DNA of 57,039 nt from JBKPNZ01 sp046732895. GTDB lineage: Bacteria; Actinomycetota; Thermoleophilia; Solirubrobacterales; 70-9. Below the pieces are notes generated by a model. It saw only the letters and a program-made list of their open reading frames with translations. It had not been told where the DNA came from and made no database searches. The stretch is from assembly GCA_046732895.1 (NCBI GenBank), contig JBKPNZ010000051.1, forward strand, positions 1-57,039, given 5' to 3'. Below, piece by piece: positions 1-7,744 of the stretch (positions are counted from its first letter, which is position 1; every line of letters begins with the position of its first letter). The translations under genes and the position numbers were made by a program.

Positions 1-149
1 CCGAACGGGTCTCGCACGACTTCCGCACGGGCATCCGCGCGGGCATCACGGGAACGCCCGCGGGATTCGCCGGCGGCGAGCCACTCGTCGGCGACATCGA
101 GGACGCGCTGAGAGCGCTGGCCGAAGGGGAATTCCCGCACCCTCGCTAA
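1..149 (+). CDS. DsbA-like thiol oxidoreductase, C-terminal end (5' truncated)
   Basis: Only the last 48 codons are inside the window; the frame is open from base 3 to a TAA at 147-149. The peptide carries a VSHDFRTGIRAGITGTPAGF stretch. This resembles the C-terminal helix and cis-proline loop (GVxGTP) of DsbA-family disulfide oxidoreductases. The active-site CxxC lies upstream of the window and cannot be seen. A DsbA-like role in envelope thiol chemistry would fit the thioredoxin and CcdA genes near 47 kb, but they are far away. The family call rests on one short motif. Confidence 0.55.
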   Translation, partial: ERVSHDFRTGIRAGITGTPAGFAGGEPLVGDIEDALRALAEGEFPHPR

Positions 150-164
150 GATTGCGCGCGTTAG

Positions 165-206
165 AGAACGAGAGTTCTTAAGAAAGTGGCCGCCATCCGG
201 GCGGCC
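165..206 (+). promoter_or_regulatory. Two-hairpin leader upstream of pnp
   Basis: Two perfect inverted repeats sit between the upstream stop and the pnp start. The first pairs 165-169 with 174-178 around a GAGA loop, a GNRA-type tetraloop. The second pairs GGCCGCC (188-194) with GGCGGCC (200-206) around 5 nt. An A-rich ribosome-binding stretch (GAAAGGA, 207-213) follows, then ATG at 226. In E. coli, pnp mRNA is autoregulated through a leader stem cut by RNase III. An 'Actino-pnp' RNA motif is also described upstream of actinobacterial pnp genes. Whether this leader belongs to either type is inference. Confidence 0.45.
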
Positions 207-225
207 GAAAGGAAAAAACGAATAG

Positions 226-2496
226 ATGAGCATGTTTGACGTTAGCCGCGTCTCGGTGGGGGTCGGTAACGACGAGATCTCCTTCGAGACCGGCAAGCTC
301 GCCCGCCAGGCGGGTGGAGCGGTCGTCGTCCGAAGCGGCGAGACCCTGGTGCTGTGCACCGCTACGGTCGGCAACCTGAGGGACGTCGACTTCCTTCCAC
401 TGACCGTCGACGTCGAGGAGAAGCACTACGCCGCGGGCAAGATCCCCGGTTCCTTCTTCCGCCGCGAGGCCAGGGCAGGCGAGAAGGCCACCCTGACCGC
501 GCGCATGATCGACCGGCCGATCCGTCCCCTCTTCCCGAAGGGCTGGCACTACGAGACCCAGCTGGTCGCCCAGCCCCTCTCCGTAGACCACGTCCACCCC
601 TACGACATCCTCGCGATGAACGGCGCCTCCGCGGCGCTGGCGATCTCGCAGGTGCCCGTCGCCAAGTACGTCGGCGCCGTTCGCATCGGCAAGCTCGACG
701 GTGACTTCGTCGTGAACCCCGAGGAGGAGGCGCTCGAGGACCTGGAGATGGACCTGATCGTCTCCGGCTCCGACGAGGCCATCCTGATGGTCGAATGCGG
801 CGCCACGGGCGTGACCGAGGCAGAGGTCCTCGACGCGCTCGACATCGCCCACTCGGAGATCCGCAAGATCGTCGGCTCGATCGACGAGCTCCGCGAGAAG
901 GCCGGCAAGGACAAGCTGGACGTCGTGGAGCCGCAGGTCGACCCGGGGCTGCTGGAGAAGATCCGCGCCTCGCACGGCGCTGATCTGGACGAGGCTACGC
1001 AGATTCCCGAGAAGCTCGCGCGCCAGGAGGCCGCGAAGGGCGTTGAGCAGGCCGTGCTGGAACAGTACGCCCCGGCGGCCGCCGACGGCGAGGCCGACGC
1101 CGAGCTGCAGGGCGAGGTGTCACGTGCCTTCGACAAGCTCGAGAAGGAGATCATCCGCCGGCGCATCGCCGTGGACAAGAAGCGTCCCGACGGCCGCGCG
1201 CAGGACGAGATCCGGCCGATCGAGTGCGAGACAGACATCTCGCCGCGGGCGCACGGTTCCGCGCTCTTCACGCGGGGCGAGACGCAGATCCTGTCGTCGG
1301 TGGCGCTGGGAACGACGCGCATGGACATGAAGGTCGACAACCTCGGCCTGCAGGAGACCAAGCGCTTCTGGCACCACTACAACTTCCCGCCGTTCTCGGT
1401 GGGCGAGGCCGGCTTCATGCGCGGCCCGAAGCGCCGCGACATCGGTCACGGCGCGCTGGCCGAGCGGGCGCTGCTCCCGACCATTCCGGGAGAGGAGGAG
1501 TTCCCGTACGTCATTCGCGTCGTCTCCGACACGCTGGAGTCGAACGGCTCCTCGTCCATGGGCTCGGTTTGCGCCTCCTCGATGGCGCTGCAGGCGGCAG
1601 GCGTCCCGGTGTCCTCACCGGTCGCGGGCGTCGCGATGGGCCTCATCAAGGAGGGCGATGACCACGTCGTCCTCACCGACATCGCCGGCGTCGAGGACCA
1701 CCTCGGCGACATGGACTTCAAGGTCGCCGGCAACTCGGACGGGATCACCGCCCTGCAGATGGACATCAAGATCTCGGGCGTCACGTTCGACATCCTCCGC
1801 GACGCGCTCGAGCAGGCGCGTCAGGGGCGCCTGTTCATCCTCGACAAGATGAAGGGCGCGATCGACGGCCCCCGCTCGGAGCTCTCCGAGTACGCGCCGG
1901 CGATCGAGTCGATCCAGATCGACCCGGAGAAGATCGGCGCCGTCATCGGCAAGGGCGGCGAGACGATTCGCGGCCTCCAGGAGGAGTTCGAGGCCGAGAT
2001 CGACATCGACGACGACGGCACCGTCCGCGTCTATGCCCCATCCGGCAAGCTCGTCAAGGAGTGCATTGCCCGGATCGAGTCGATGACCAAGGAGGCCGAG
2101 GTCGGCGATCGCTTCACCGGCAAGGTCGTGAAGACGACCACGTTCGGCGCCTTCGTCGAGCTGACCAAGGGCACCGACGGGCTGCTGCACATCTCGAACG
2201 TGAAGCCCGGCGAGCGCGTCGGCGCGGTCGAGGACGTGCTCTCGCAGGGCGACGAGCTCGACGTGACCGTGGTCGAGGTCGACCCCGAGCGAGGGCGCAT
2301 CGGCCTGCGCCTGTCCGACGACCCCGCAGTCGAGGGCAAGTCGGCCGAGGAGCTGACCACGGTCGGCACCGGCGATCCCGGCCCGCGTCGCGGTGGTCGC
2401 GACGGCGGTGGCGGGGGCCGGGGGCGTGAGCGCCTTGATGGCGGCCGTGGCCGTGACCGGGGTGGCCGCGACAGAGGCGGCCGCGGCCGGCGCTAG
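226..2496 (+). CDS. pnp: Polyribonucleotide nucleotidyltransferase (PNPase)
   Basis: This 756-aa protein is a phosphorolytic 3'-to-5' exoribonuclease that degrades mRNA and can add heteropolymer tails. It has the full PNPase layout: a first RNase PH domain (about 15-150), an all-helical linker, and a second RNase PH domain (about 320-540). A KH domain with GAVIGKGGETIRG follows at about 563-620, then an S1 domain (GKVVKTTTFGAFVELTKGTD) from about 625. The last 35 residues are almost only Arg, Gly and Asp, an RGG-like tail that could bind RNA or protein. The ATG at 226 follows GAAAGGAAAAAAC; a second ATG lies two codons on. RNase J (6.0 kb) and RNase Y (20.8 kb) in the same window complete a typical actinobacterial decay set. 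Confidence 0.97.
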   Translation: MSMFDVSRVSVGVGNDEISFETGKLARQAGGAVVVRSGETLVLCTATVGNLRDVDFLPLTVDVEEKHYAAGKIPGSFFRREARAGEKATLTARMIDRPIRPLFPKGWHYETQLVAQPLSVDHVHPYDILAMNGASAALAISQVPVAKYVGAVRIGKLDGDFVVNPEEEALEDLEMDLIVSGSDEAILMVECGATGVTEAEVLDALDIAHSEIRKIVGSIDELREKAGKDKLDVVEPQVDPGLLEKIRASHGADLDEATQIPEKLARQEAAKGVEQAVLEQYAPAAADGEADAELQGEVSRAFDKLEKEIIRRRIAVDKKRPDGRAQDEIRPIECETDISPRAHGSALFTRGETQILSSVALGTTRMDMKVDNLGLQETKRFWHHYNFPPFSVGEAGFMRGPKRRDIGHGALAERALLPTIPGEEEFPYVIRVVSDTLESNGSSSMGSVCASSMALQAAGVPVSSPVAGVAMGLIKEGDDHVVLTDIAGVEDHLGDMDFKVAGNSDGITALQMDIKISGVTFDILRDALEQARQGRLFILDKMKGAIDGPRSELSEYAPAIESIQIDPEKIGAVIGKGGETIRGLQEEFEAEIDIDDDGTVRVYAPSGKLVKECIARIESMTKEAEVGDRFTGKVVKTTTFGAFVELTKGTDGLLHISNVKPGERVGAVEDVLSQGDELDVTVVEVDPERGRIGLRLSDDPAVEGKSAEELTTVGTGDPGPRRGGRDGGGGGRGRERLDGGRGRDRGGRDRGGRGRR

Positions 2497-2500
2497 GCAA

Positions 2501-3802
2501 TTGCCTGACGTCAACGGACTCCCGGAGAACGTAGAGCTCACCGAGCTGGATCCCGGCCTTCGTGTGATCACGGAGGTGATGCCGTCCGTGCGCTCGGTGG
2601 CGCTTGGGATGTGGGTGCGCACCGGCTCGCGCGACGAGACCGTCGCGCAGGCCGGTGTCTCCCACTTCCTCGAGCACCTGCTCTTCAAGGGCACCGAGCG
2701 TCACACGGCGATCGAGATCTCCGAGCTCTTCGACGGCATGGGCGCCGCCGCCAACGCCGCGACGAGCAAGGAGTCGACGCACCTGCACGCGCGCTTCCTC
2801 GACGAGCACACGGACGGCGTCTTCGACCTGATGGCGGAGATGCTCCTCGAGCCCTCATTGCCCGAGGGCGAGATCGACCCCGAGCGCGAGGTGGTCCTGG
2901 AGGAGATCGCGATGTACGAGGACGAGCCCCAGGACCGGGTTCACGACGTTCTCGCGCATGCCGTCTACGGCGACCATCCGCTCGGTCGCCGCGTGCTCGG
3001 CGAGGCGGGGGTGATCGCCTCGATTCCAAAGGACGCGATCGCCGCCTACCACGACGCCCGCTACACGGCGCCGAACCTGGTCGTTGCGGCGGCGGGCCAC
3101 CTCGAGCATGACCAGATCGTCGAGCTCGCTCGCACGCATCTCTCACCGCGCGGGGGCGGGGGAGAGGCCGGCAACGGCACCGATCCGGTCGAGGCGCCGC
3201 GCTTTCGCTTCCAGCGCAAGGACACCGAGCAGTACCACATCTGCTTCGGTGGGCGGGGCATGGCGAGAGGGGACGAGCGTCGCTTCGCCCTTGGCGTCCT
3301 CGACGCGATCTTCGGCGGCTCGAGCTCGTCGCGGCTCTTCCGCGAGGTGCGGGAGAAGCGCGGGCTCGCCTACGCGGTCGGCTCATACACGGAGCAGTAC
3401 ATGGACCGCGGCATGGTCGCGATGTATGTCGGAACCCGCGAGGACAACGTGGCCGAGGCCTGCGAGATCATCGGGCGCGAGCTCAGCCGCCTGCGCGACA
3501 ACGGCGTTTCCGACGACGAGCTGGCGCGGGCGAAGGAGCACGTGAAGGGCCGCATGGTGCTGGGTCTCGAATCGAGCGGCGCGCGCATGGCTCGGGCCGC
3601 ACGCTCGGCGCTCTACGACGTTCCGCTCCTCTCGCTGGACGAGATGCTCGAGCGCGTGGAGAGCGTCACTTCCGATGATCTGGCCGAGCTCGGCGCCGAC
3701 CTCTACGACCCCGCGCAACTCTCCGCGGCCTGCATCGGCCCGAGCGAGGATCGCTTCCGCAGCGCGGTGGAATCCGTCAGCCCCGCGCTGGCCGCGGCGT
3801 AG
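2501..3802 (+). CDS. M16-family zinc metallopeptidase
   Basis: This is a processing-peptidase-like protein of about 433 aa. The inverted zinc motif HFLEH is at residues 55-59 and the downstream acidic helix EREVVLEEIAMYEDEP is present. The C-terminal half has the second M16 fold, including a SSRLFREVREKRGLAYAV segment. It lies 4 nt after pnp, and pnp followed by an M16 peptidase is a common arrangement in Gram-positive bacteria. An in-frame ATG at 2393 would add 36 residues read entirely through the Gly/Arg-coding tail of pnp, so I chose TTG 2501. That start has only a weak ribosome-binding site. The substrate is unknown. Confidence 0.88.
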   Translation: MPDVNGLPENVELTELDPGLRVITEVMPSVRSVALGMWVRTGSRDETVAQAGVSHFLEHLLFKGTERHTAIEISELFDGMGAAANAATSKESTHLHARFLDEHTDGVFDLMAEMLLEPSLPEGEIDPEREVVLEEIAMYEDEPQDRVHDVLAHAVYGDHPLGRRVLGEAGVIASIPKDAIAAYHDARYTAPNLVVAAAGHLEHDQIVELARTHLSPRGGGGEAGNGTDPVEAPRFRFQRKDTEQYHICFGGRGMARGDERRFALGVLDAIFGGSSSSRLFREVREKRGLAYAVGSYTEQYMDRGMVAMYVGTREDNVAEACEIIGRELSRLRDNGVSDDELARAKEHVKGRMVLGLESSGARMARAARSALYDVPLLSLDEMLERVESVTSDDLAELGADLYDPAQLSAACIGPSEDRFRSAVESVSPALAAA

Positions 3803-3807
3803 CACTC

Positions 3808-4482
3808 ATGATTCGGGTTGCGGTATCCGGCGCCGCAGGGCGCATGGGCGCCACCGTCTGCGAGGCGGTCGAGAGCGCCGACGACATGGAGCTCTCCGGG
3901 CGGGCCGATCCAGCGCTGGACACGCCGCTGGAGTCCGTCCTCGGCGAGGCGGACGTCGTCGTCGACTTCACCACGCCCGACTCCGCCGCGGCAAACGCGG
4001 TTGCCTGCGTCGAGGCCGGCGTCCACGCGGTCGTCGGCACGACGGGCTTCGACATCGACGCGCTGCGCACTGACGTCGAGGCGGCGCGGAGCGGCGGCGC
4101 CAACGTGTTCGTCGCCCCGAACTTCGCGATCGGCGCGGTCCTGATGATGGAGTTCGCCCGGCGCGCCGCAGAGCACATGCCCGAGTGCGAGATCGTCGAG
4201 CTCCACCACGAGCGCAAGCTCGACGCCCCTTCGGGAACCGCCAAGCGCACCGCCGCGCTGATCGCAGACGCGGGGGGCAGCGTTCACGAGCCGATCCACT
4301 CCGTGCGCCTGCCGGGACTCGTCGCCCACCACGAGGTCATCTTCGGTGGCGAGGGGCAGACGCTCACGATCCGCCATGACTCGACGGATCGCCATTCGTT
4401 CATGCCGGGCGTTCTGCTCGCGGTGCGGAACGTGGGCCCGCTGCCGGACCCCTTGACGGTGGGCCTCGAGCATCTGCTCTGA
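3808..4482 (+). CDS. dapB: 4-hydroxy-tetrahydrodipicolinate reductase
   Basis: DapB reduces the DapA product to tetrahydrodipicolinate with NAD(P)H in the lysine and diaminopimelate pathway. The 224-aa protein starts with the nucleotide-binding motif GAAGRMG. It has VVDFTTP and the GTTGF loop in the Rossmann part. The catalytic signature ELHHERKLDAPSGTA follows at about residues 130-145. It starts 5 nt after the M16 peptidase gene, so the two are probably co-transcribed. DapA lies 471 nt downstream behind one small membrane-protein gene. Confidence 0.96.
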   Translation: MIRVAVSGAAGRMGATVCEAVESADDMELSGRADPALDTPLESVLGEADVVVDFTTPDSAAANAVACVEAGVHAVVGTTGFDIDALRTDVEAARSGGANVFVAPNFAIGAVLMMEFARRAAEHMPECEIVELHHERKLDAPSGTAKRTAALIADAGGSVHEPIHSVRLPGLVAHHEVIFGGEGQTLTIRHDSTDRHSFMPGVLLAVRNVGPLPDPLTVGLEHLL

Positions 4483-4525
4483 GCCCGAAGCCGGTGAGCG
4501 ACACGACACGCCGGCTCGCCCCGAC

Positions 4526-4954
4526 TTGGCCGCGCAGATCCCCACCGACCTCGATGCGCGCCTTCTGAGCATCGGGAAATCGCCGGCGCTCACGAACGTG
4601 CTTCAGGCCATCGACAAGGTCAAGGCCCTCGGGACGATCCTGCCGCCGATCGCGATCATCCTGCTCGTCGCCTCGGTGTTTGCGGGGGGCGACCGCCGGG
4701 CCGCGACGCTGCGGCTCGGTGTCGGCCTGTTCGCCTGGGGCATCGCCGGCTTCCTCTTCCTGACGCTCGCGCGGGCCGTCGCCGTGGATCAGGTCCCAAA
4801 CGGAGTGGACCGCGACGCCGCCGGGCCGGTTTGGGACGAGGTGATCGGCCCATTCCGGGTCTGGCTGCTCGTGGCCGCCGCCATCGGCCTGGGTCTCGCG
4901 GCGCTCGCCTACTGGCGCGACCGGCTCGTGTCTCGTCCGTACACTCCCGGTTGA
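4526..4954 (+). CDS. Small integral membrane protein of unknown function
   Basis: This 142-aa protein has three probable membrane segments (ILPPIAIILLVASVFAG, GVGLFAWGIAGFLFLTLA and VWLLVAAAIGLGLAALAYW). The one long non-membrane loop between segments two and three holds PNGVDRDAAGPVWDEV. A cytoplasmic-looking N-terminus rich in Leu and Lys precedes the first segment. The start is a TTG without a clear ribosome-binding site, and its stop overlaps the dapA start (TGATG). It resembles the C-terminal membrane part of longer actinobacterial membrane proteins, so it could be a shortened relic. Its place inside the dapB-dapA unit suggests co-expression but gives no function. Confidence 0.6.
   Translation: MAAQIPTDLDARLLSIGKSPALTNVLQAIDKVKALGTILPPIAIILLVASVFAGGDRRAATLRLGVGLFAWGIAGFLFLTLARAVAVDQVPNGVDRDAAGPVWDEVIGPFRVWLLVAAAIGLGLAALAYWRDRLVSRPYTPG
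4940..4945 (+). promoter_or_regulatory. -10-like TACACT, 8 nt before dapA ATG
   Basis: The TANNNT hexamer is placed so that transcription would begin at or next to the ATG at 4954 (leaderless geometry). It lies inside the end of the upstream gene, so dapA may have its own promoter as well as read-through. Confidence 0.4.
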
Positions 4955-5838
4955 TGGCGACGATCTCCGGCGTGATCACGGCCATGGTCACCCCCTTCGC
5001 GGAGGATGGCTCGGTCGACCACGAGGCAGCCCGCGGCCTGGCAAGGCACCTCGTCGACAACGGCTCCCATGGGCTCGTGGTGGCCGGCACCACGGGCGAA
5101 TCTCCCACGCTCTCCGATGACGAGAAGCTCGAGCTCTTCCAGGCGATCCTCGACGAGGTCGGCGACCGCGCGACGGTGATCGCCGGGACCGGCACCAACG
5201 ACACGCGCCACACGGTTGGGCTCACGCGCAGCGCCTGCCGCCTTGGGGTTCACGGCCTGATCGTCGTCACGCCGTACTACAACAAGCCGAACCAGGCAGG
5301 GCTGCGAGCGCACTTCGCGGCGGTTTCCGAGGCCGCGGGAGCGACGCCGATCGTGCTCTACAACATCCCGTCGCGCTGTGTGATCAACATGGCGCCGGAG
5401 TTCATGGCCGAGCTTGCGCGCGACCTCGAGAACATCGTCGCCGTCAAGCAGGCGAACAACGACGAGCTCGGCCCGATCGAGGGTCTGGATGTCCTCGCCG
5501 GCAACGACGAGATCTTCCTGCGCACGCTCGAGGTGGGCGGGACCGGCGGCATCCTGGTCGCGTCGCACGTCGTCGGCGCCGAGATGCGCGCGATGTACGA
5601 GGCGTTCCAGGCAGGCGACTCAGCCCGCGCGCACGAGATCGACGGGGAGCTCAAGCCGATCTATGAGGCGCTCACCGTCACCTCGAACCCGATTCCCGTG
5701 AAGGCGGCGCTCGAGATGCTCGGCGTCGTCGATGGCCGGGCGCGACTGCCGATCGTGCCGGCCAGCCAGCAGGAGCGCTCGGTGGTCCGAACGGCGCTCG
5801 AGCGCCAGGGCCTCCTCGTCGCCGGCGGAACAGCCTGA
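4954..5838 (+). CDS. dapA: 4-hydroxy-tetrahydrodipicolinate synthase
   Basis: DapA condenses pyruvate with aspartate semialdehyde, the first committed step to diaminopimelate and lysine. The 294-aa length is standard. Visible motifs are GTTGES (about 45-50), YYNKPNQ (about 108), the catalytic tyrosine of LYNIPSR (Y136) and the Schiff-base lysine of VAVKQANND (K165). The ATG at 4954 shares its A with the stop of the preceding gene. Longer upstream reading only adds sequence from that gene in another frame. With dapB, dapL and dapF nearby, it belongs to the aminotransferase variant of the pathway. Confidence 0.96.
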   Translation: MATISGVITAMVTPFAEDGSVDHEAARGLARHLVDNGSHGLVVAGTTGESPTLSDDEKLELFQAILDEVGDRATVIAGTGTNDTRHTVGLTRSACRLGVHGLIVVTPYYNKPNQAGLRAHFAAVSEAAGATPIVLYNIPSRCVINMAPEFMAELARDLENIVAVKQANNDELGPIEGLDVLAGNDEIFLRTLEVGGTGGILVASHVVGAEMRAMYEAFQAGDSARAHEIDGELKPIYEALTVTSNPIPVKAALEMLGVVDGRARLPIVPASQQERSVVRTALERQGLLVAGGTA

Positions 5839-5910
5839 GGTGAGCGGGCCCAGGACATCACGCGCCTGGACGACGGCCTTGGCACGGCGCGGCTCTGCGT
5901 CCTCGGGCTC

Positions 5911-5965
5911 GCCTTTGCCTCCGGCAAAGGCTTCGCCCTGCGTCCTTGATCCGCTTGGCCAAGCG
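5911..5965. other. Hairpin plus palindrome in the dapA-RNase J spacer
   Basis: The 166-nt spacer holds a perfect 9-bp stem (GCCTTTGCC 5911-5919 with GGCAAAGGC 5923-5931, 3-nt loop). It also holds a perfect 14-nt palindrome, CGCTTGGCCAAGCG, at 5952-5965. No T-run follows the stem, so it is not a standard terminator. It could be a factor-dependent terminator, an RNA processing site or an intergenic repeat; I cannot choose between these. Confidence 0.4.
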
Positions 5966-6004
5966 CGCCCCCAGGCATGCGAGGCCCCGAGCCCGATCAC
6001 CTAG

Positions 6005-7669
6005 TTGGCGGGTCCGATTCGCATCCTTCCCCTGGGGGGCCTGGGGGAGATCGGGAAGAACATGACGGTCGTCGAGCGCGACGGGCGCATCGTGATCGTC
6101 GACGTCGGCCTGATGTTCCCGACGGCCGAGATGCTGGGCATCGACCTCGTGCTCCCAGACTTCTCCTACCTGCGCGACCGGGCCGGCGACGTCGATGCGA
6201 TCGTCCTCACCCACGGCCACGAGGACCATGTCGGCGCACTGCCATACGTGCTGCGCGAGATCGGCATGCCAGATGCCATCTATGGCGGGCCGCTGACGAT
6301 CGGGCTCGTGCGCTCGAAGCTCGAGGAGCACAAGCTGCGCGAGGCCCCGCTCAAGGTCCTCGAGCCCGGCGAGCGCGTGGCTGCCGGGCCATTTGAGATC
6401 GAGCTCGTCCACATGTCGCACTCGATCCCGGACTCCGCCGCCGTCGCGCTGCGCAGCAACAAGGGCGTCGTCCTCGTCACCGGCGATTACAAGTTCGACC
6501 AGACCCCGGTGGACGGCGTCCCCGCCGACGTCTCTCGCCTGGCCGAGCTCGGGCGCGAGGGCGTGCTGTGCCTGTGCGGGGACTCGACCAATGCCAATCG
6601 GCCCGGAGTGGCGCCCTCGGAATCCTCAGTCGGCCCGGCGCTGCTCGAGGCGTTCGGTCGCTGCGAGGGCCGGATCATCGTCACCTGCTTCGCCTCGAAC
6701 GTCCACCGCGTCCAACAGGCGATCGATGCCGCGGCGCAGCTCGATCGCCGGGTTGCGCTCGTCGGCCGCTCGATGCGCAAGAACTTCAACATCGCGTCGA
6801 ACCTCGGTATCGCGCGGGCTCCGGAAGGCCTGCTGATCTCGCCGAAGGAGATCGAGGACTTCCCCGACCACAAGGTGATCGCGATCTCGACGGGCAGCCA
6901 GGGCGAGCCGCTCTCGGCGCTGCGGCGAATGGCCTTCCACGACCACCGCGACATCGAGCTGCACTCGGGCGACACCGTGATCTTCTCGGCGACGCCCATC
7001 CCCGGAAATGAGCGCTCCGTGAACGAGACGATCGACCGGATCTACCAGATCGGCGCCGAGGTGGTGACTGCGGCCGATGCGCCCATCCACGCCTCAGGAC
7101 ACGGGTGGCAGGAGGAACTGAAGCTGATGCTCAACCTGACCAAGCCCCGCAACGTCTTCCCGTTCCACGGCGACCACCGCCGTTTGCGCCTGCACGCCGA
7201 GCTCGCCGAGGCCGTGGGAATCGATCCCGACCGCATCTTCCGCGGGCGCAACGGCCTGACCCTCGAGCTCGACGCCGACCGCGCGCGGTTCGGCGAGGAC
7301 GTCCACGCCGGAATGATCTTCGTCGACGGCGTCGACATCGGCGATCCCGACGACGTGGCCCTGCGCGACCGGCGGATGCTCTCGGGCGACGGCATCTTCA
7401 TCGTGGTCGCGACCGTCTCGTCCGACGACGGGGCCCAGGTCGCGCCGCCGGAGATCATCTTCCGCGGCGTCCCGTTCCTCGAGGACGAGGAGGCGGAGGG
7501 TCTGGTCGACGACCTGCGCGGCGTGGTCGAGTCCTCGCTCGCCGATTCGTCCGACGGCGTGCGTGAGCCGGTGCTCCTGCAGCAGGACCTCCACGACGAC
7601 ATCGCCGCGTTCGTCTACGACCGGCTCCGGCGCCGCCCAATGGTGCTTCCGGTCGTCGTTGAGGTTTGA
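6005..7669 (+). CDS. rnj: Ribonuclease J
   Basis: RNase J is a metallo-beta-lactamase/beta-CASP nuclease with endo- and 5'-to-3' exonuclease activity in mRNA decay and rRNA maturation. The 554-aa protein begins with the family signature PLGGLGEIGKN and has the zinc motif HGHEDH at about 69-74. HMSHSIPDS and GDYKFD supply further metal ligands. The beta-CASP part includes STGSQGEPLSAL and IHASGHGWQEE. TTG at 6005 is the only usable start that keeps the signature; the next ATG is inside the fold. dapA followed by rnj is a familiar gene order. Confidence 0.95.
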   Translation: MAGPIRILPLGGLGEIGKNMTVVERDGRIVIVDVGLMFPTAEMLGIDLVLPDFSYLRDRAGDVDAIVLTHGHEDHVGALPYVLREIGMPDAIYGGPLTIGLVRSKLEEHKLREAPLKVLEPGERVAAGPFEIELVHMSHSIPDSAAVALRSNKGVVLVTGDYKFDQTPVDGVPADVSRLAELGREGVLCLCGDSTNANRPGVAPSESSVGPALLEAFGRCEGRIIVTCFASNVHRVQQAIDAAAQLDRRVALVGRSMRKNFNIASNLGIARAPEGLLISPKEIEDFPDHKVIAISTGSQGEPLSALRRMAFHDHRDIELHSGDTVIFSATPIPGNERSVNETIDRIYQIGAEVVTAADAPIHASGHGWQEELKLMLNLTKPRNVFPFHGDHRRLRLHAELAEAVGIDPDRIFRGRNGLTLELDADRARFGEDVHAGMIFVDGVDIGDPDDVALRDRRMLSGDGIFIVVATVSSDDGAQVAPPEIIFRGVPFLEDEEAEGLVDDLRGVVESSLADSSDGVREPVLLQQDLHDDIAAFVYDRLRRRPMVLPVVVEV

Positions 7670-7744
7670 TGAAGCTTGCCTCCGCCGGCGAATCCGCTGC
7701 TACGCTGCCGCCGGAGAGACCGGGGGATTTCGCGAGGAGTGGGA

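Noticed and set aside
2393..2500. Upstream ATG extending the M16 peptidase by 36 residues
   Set aside because: The extra residues are only an alternative reading of the Gly/Arg-coding end of pnp, low in complexity and with no match to the family N-terminus.
1615..2694. Long leftward open frame across pnp and the M16 gene
   Set aside because: It is a shadow of two clearly recognised genes and shows no domain.
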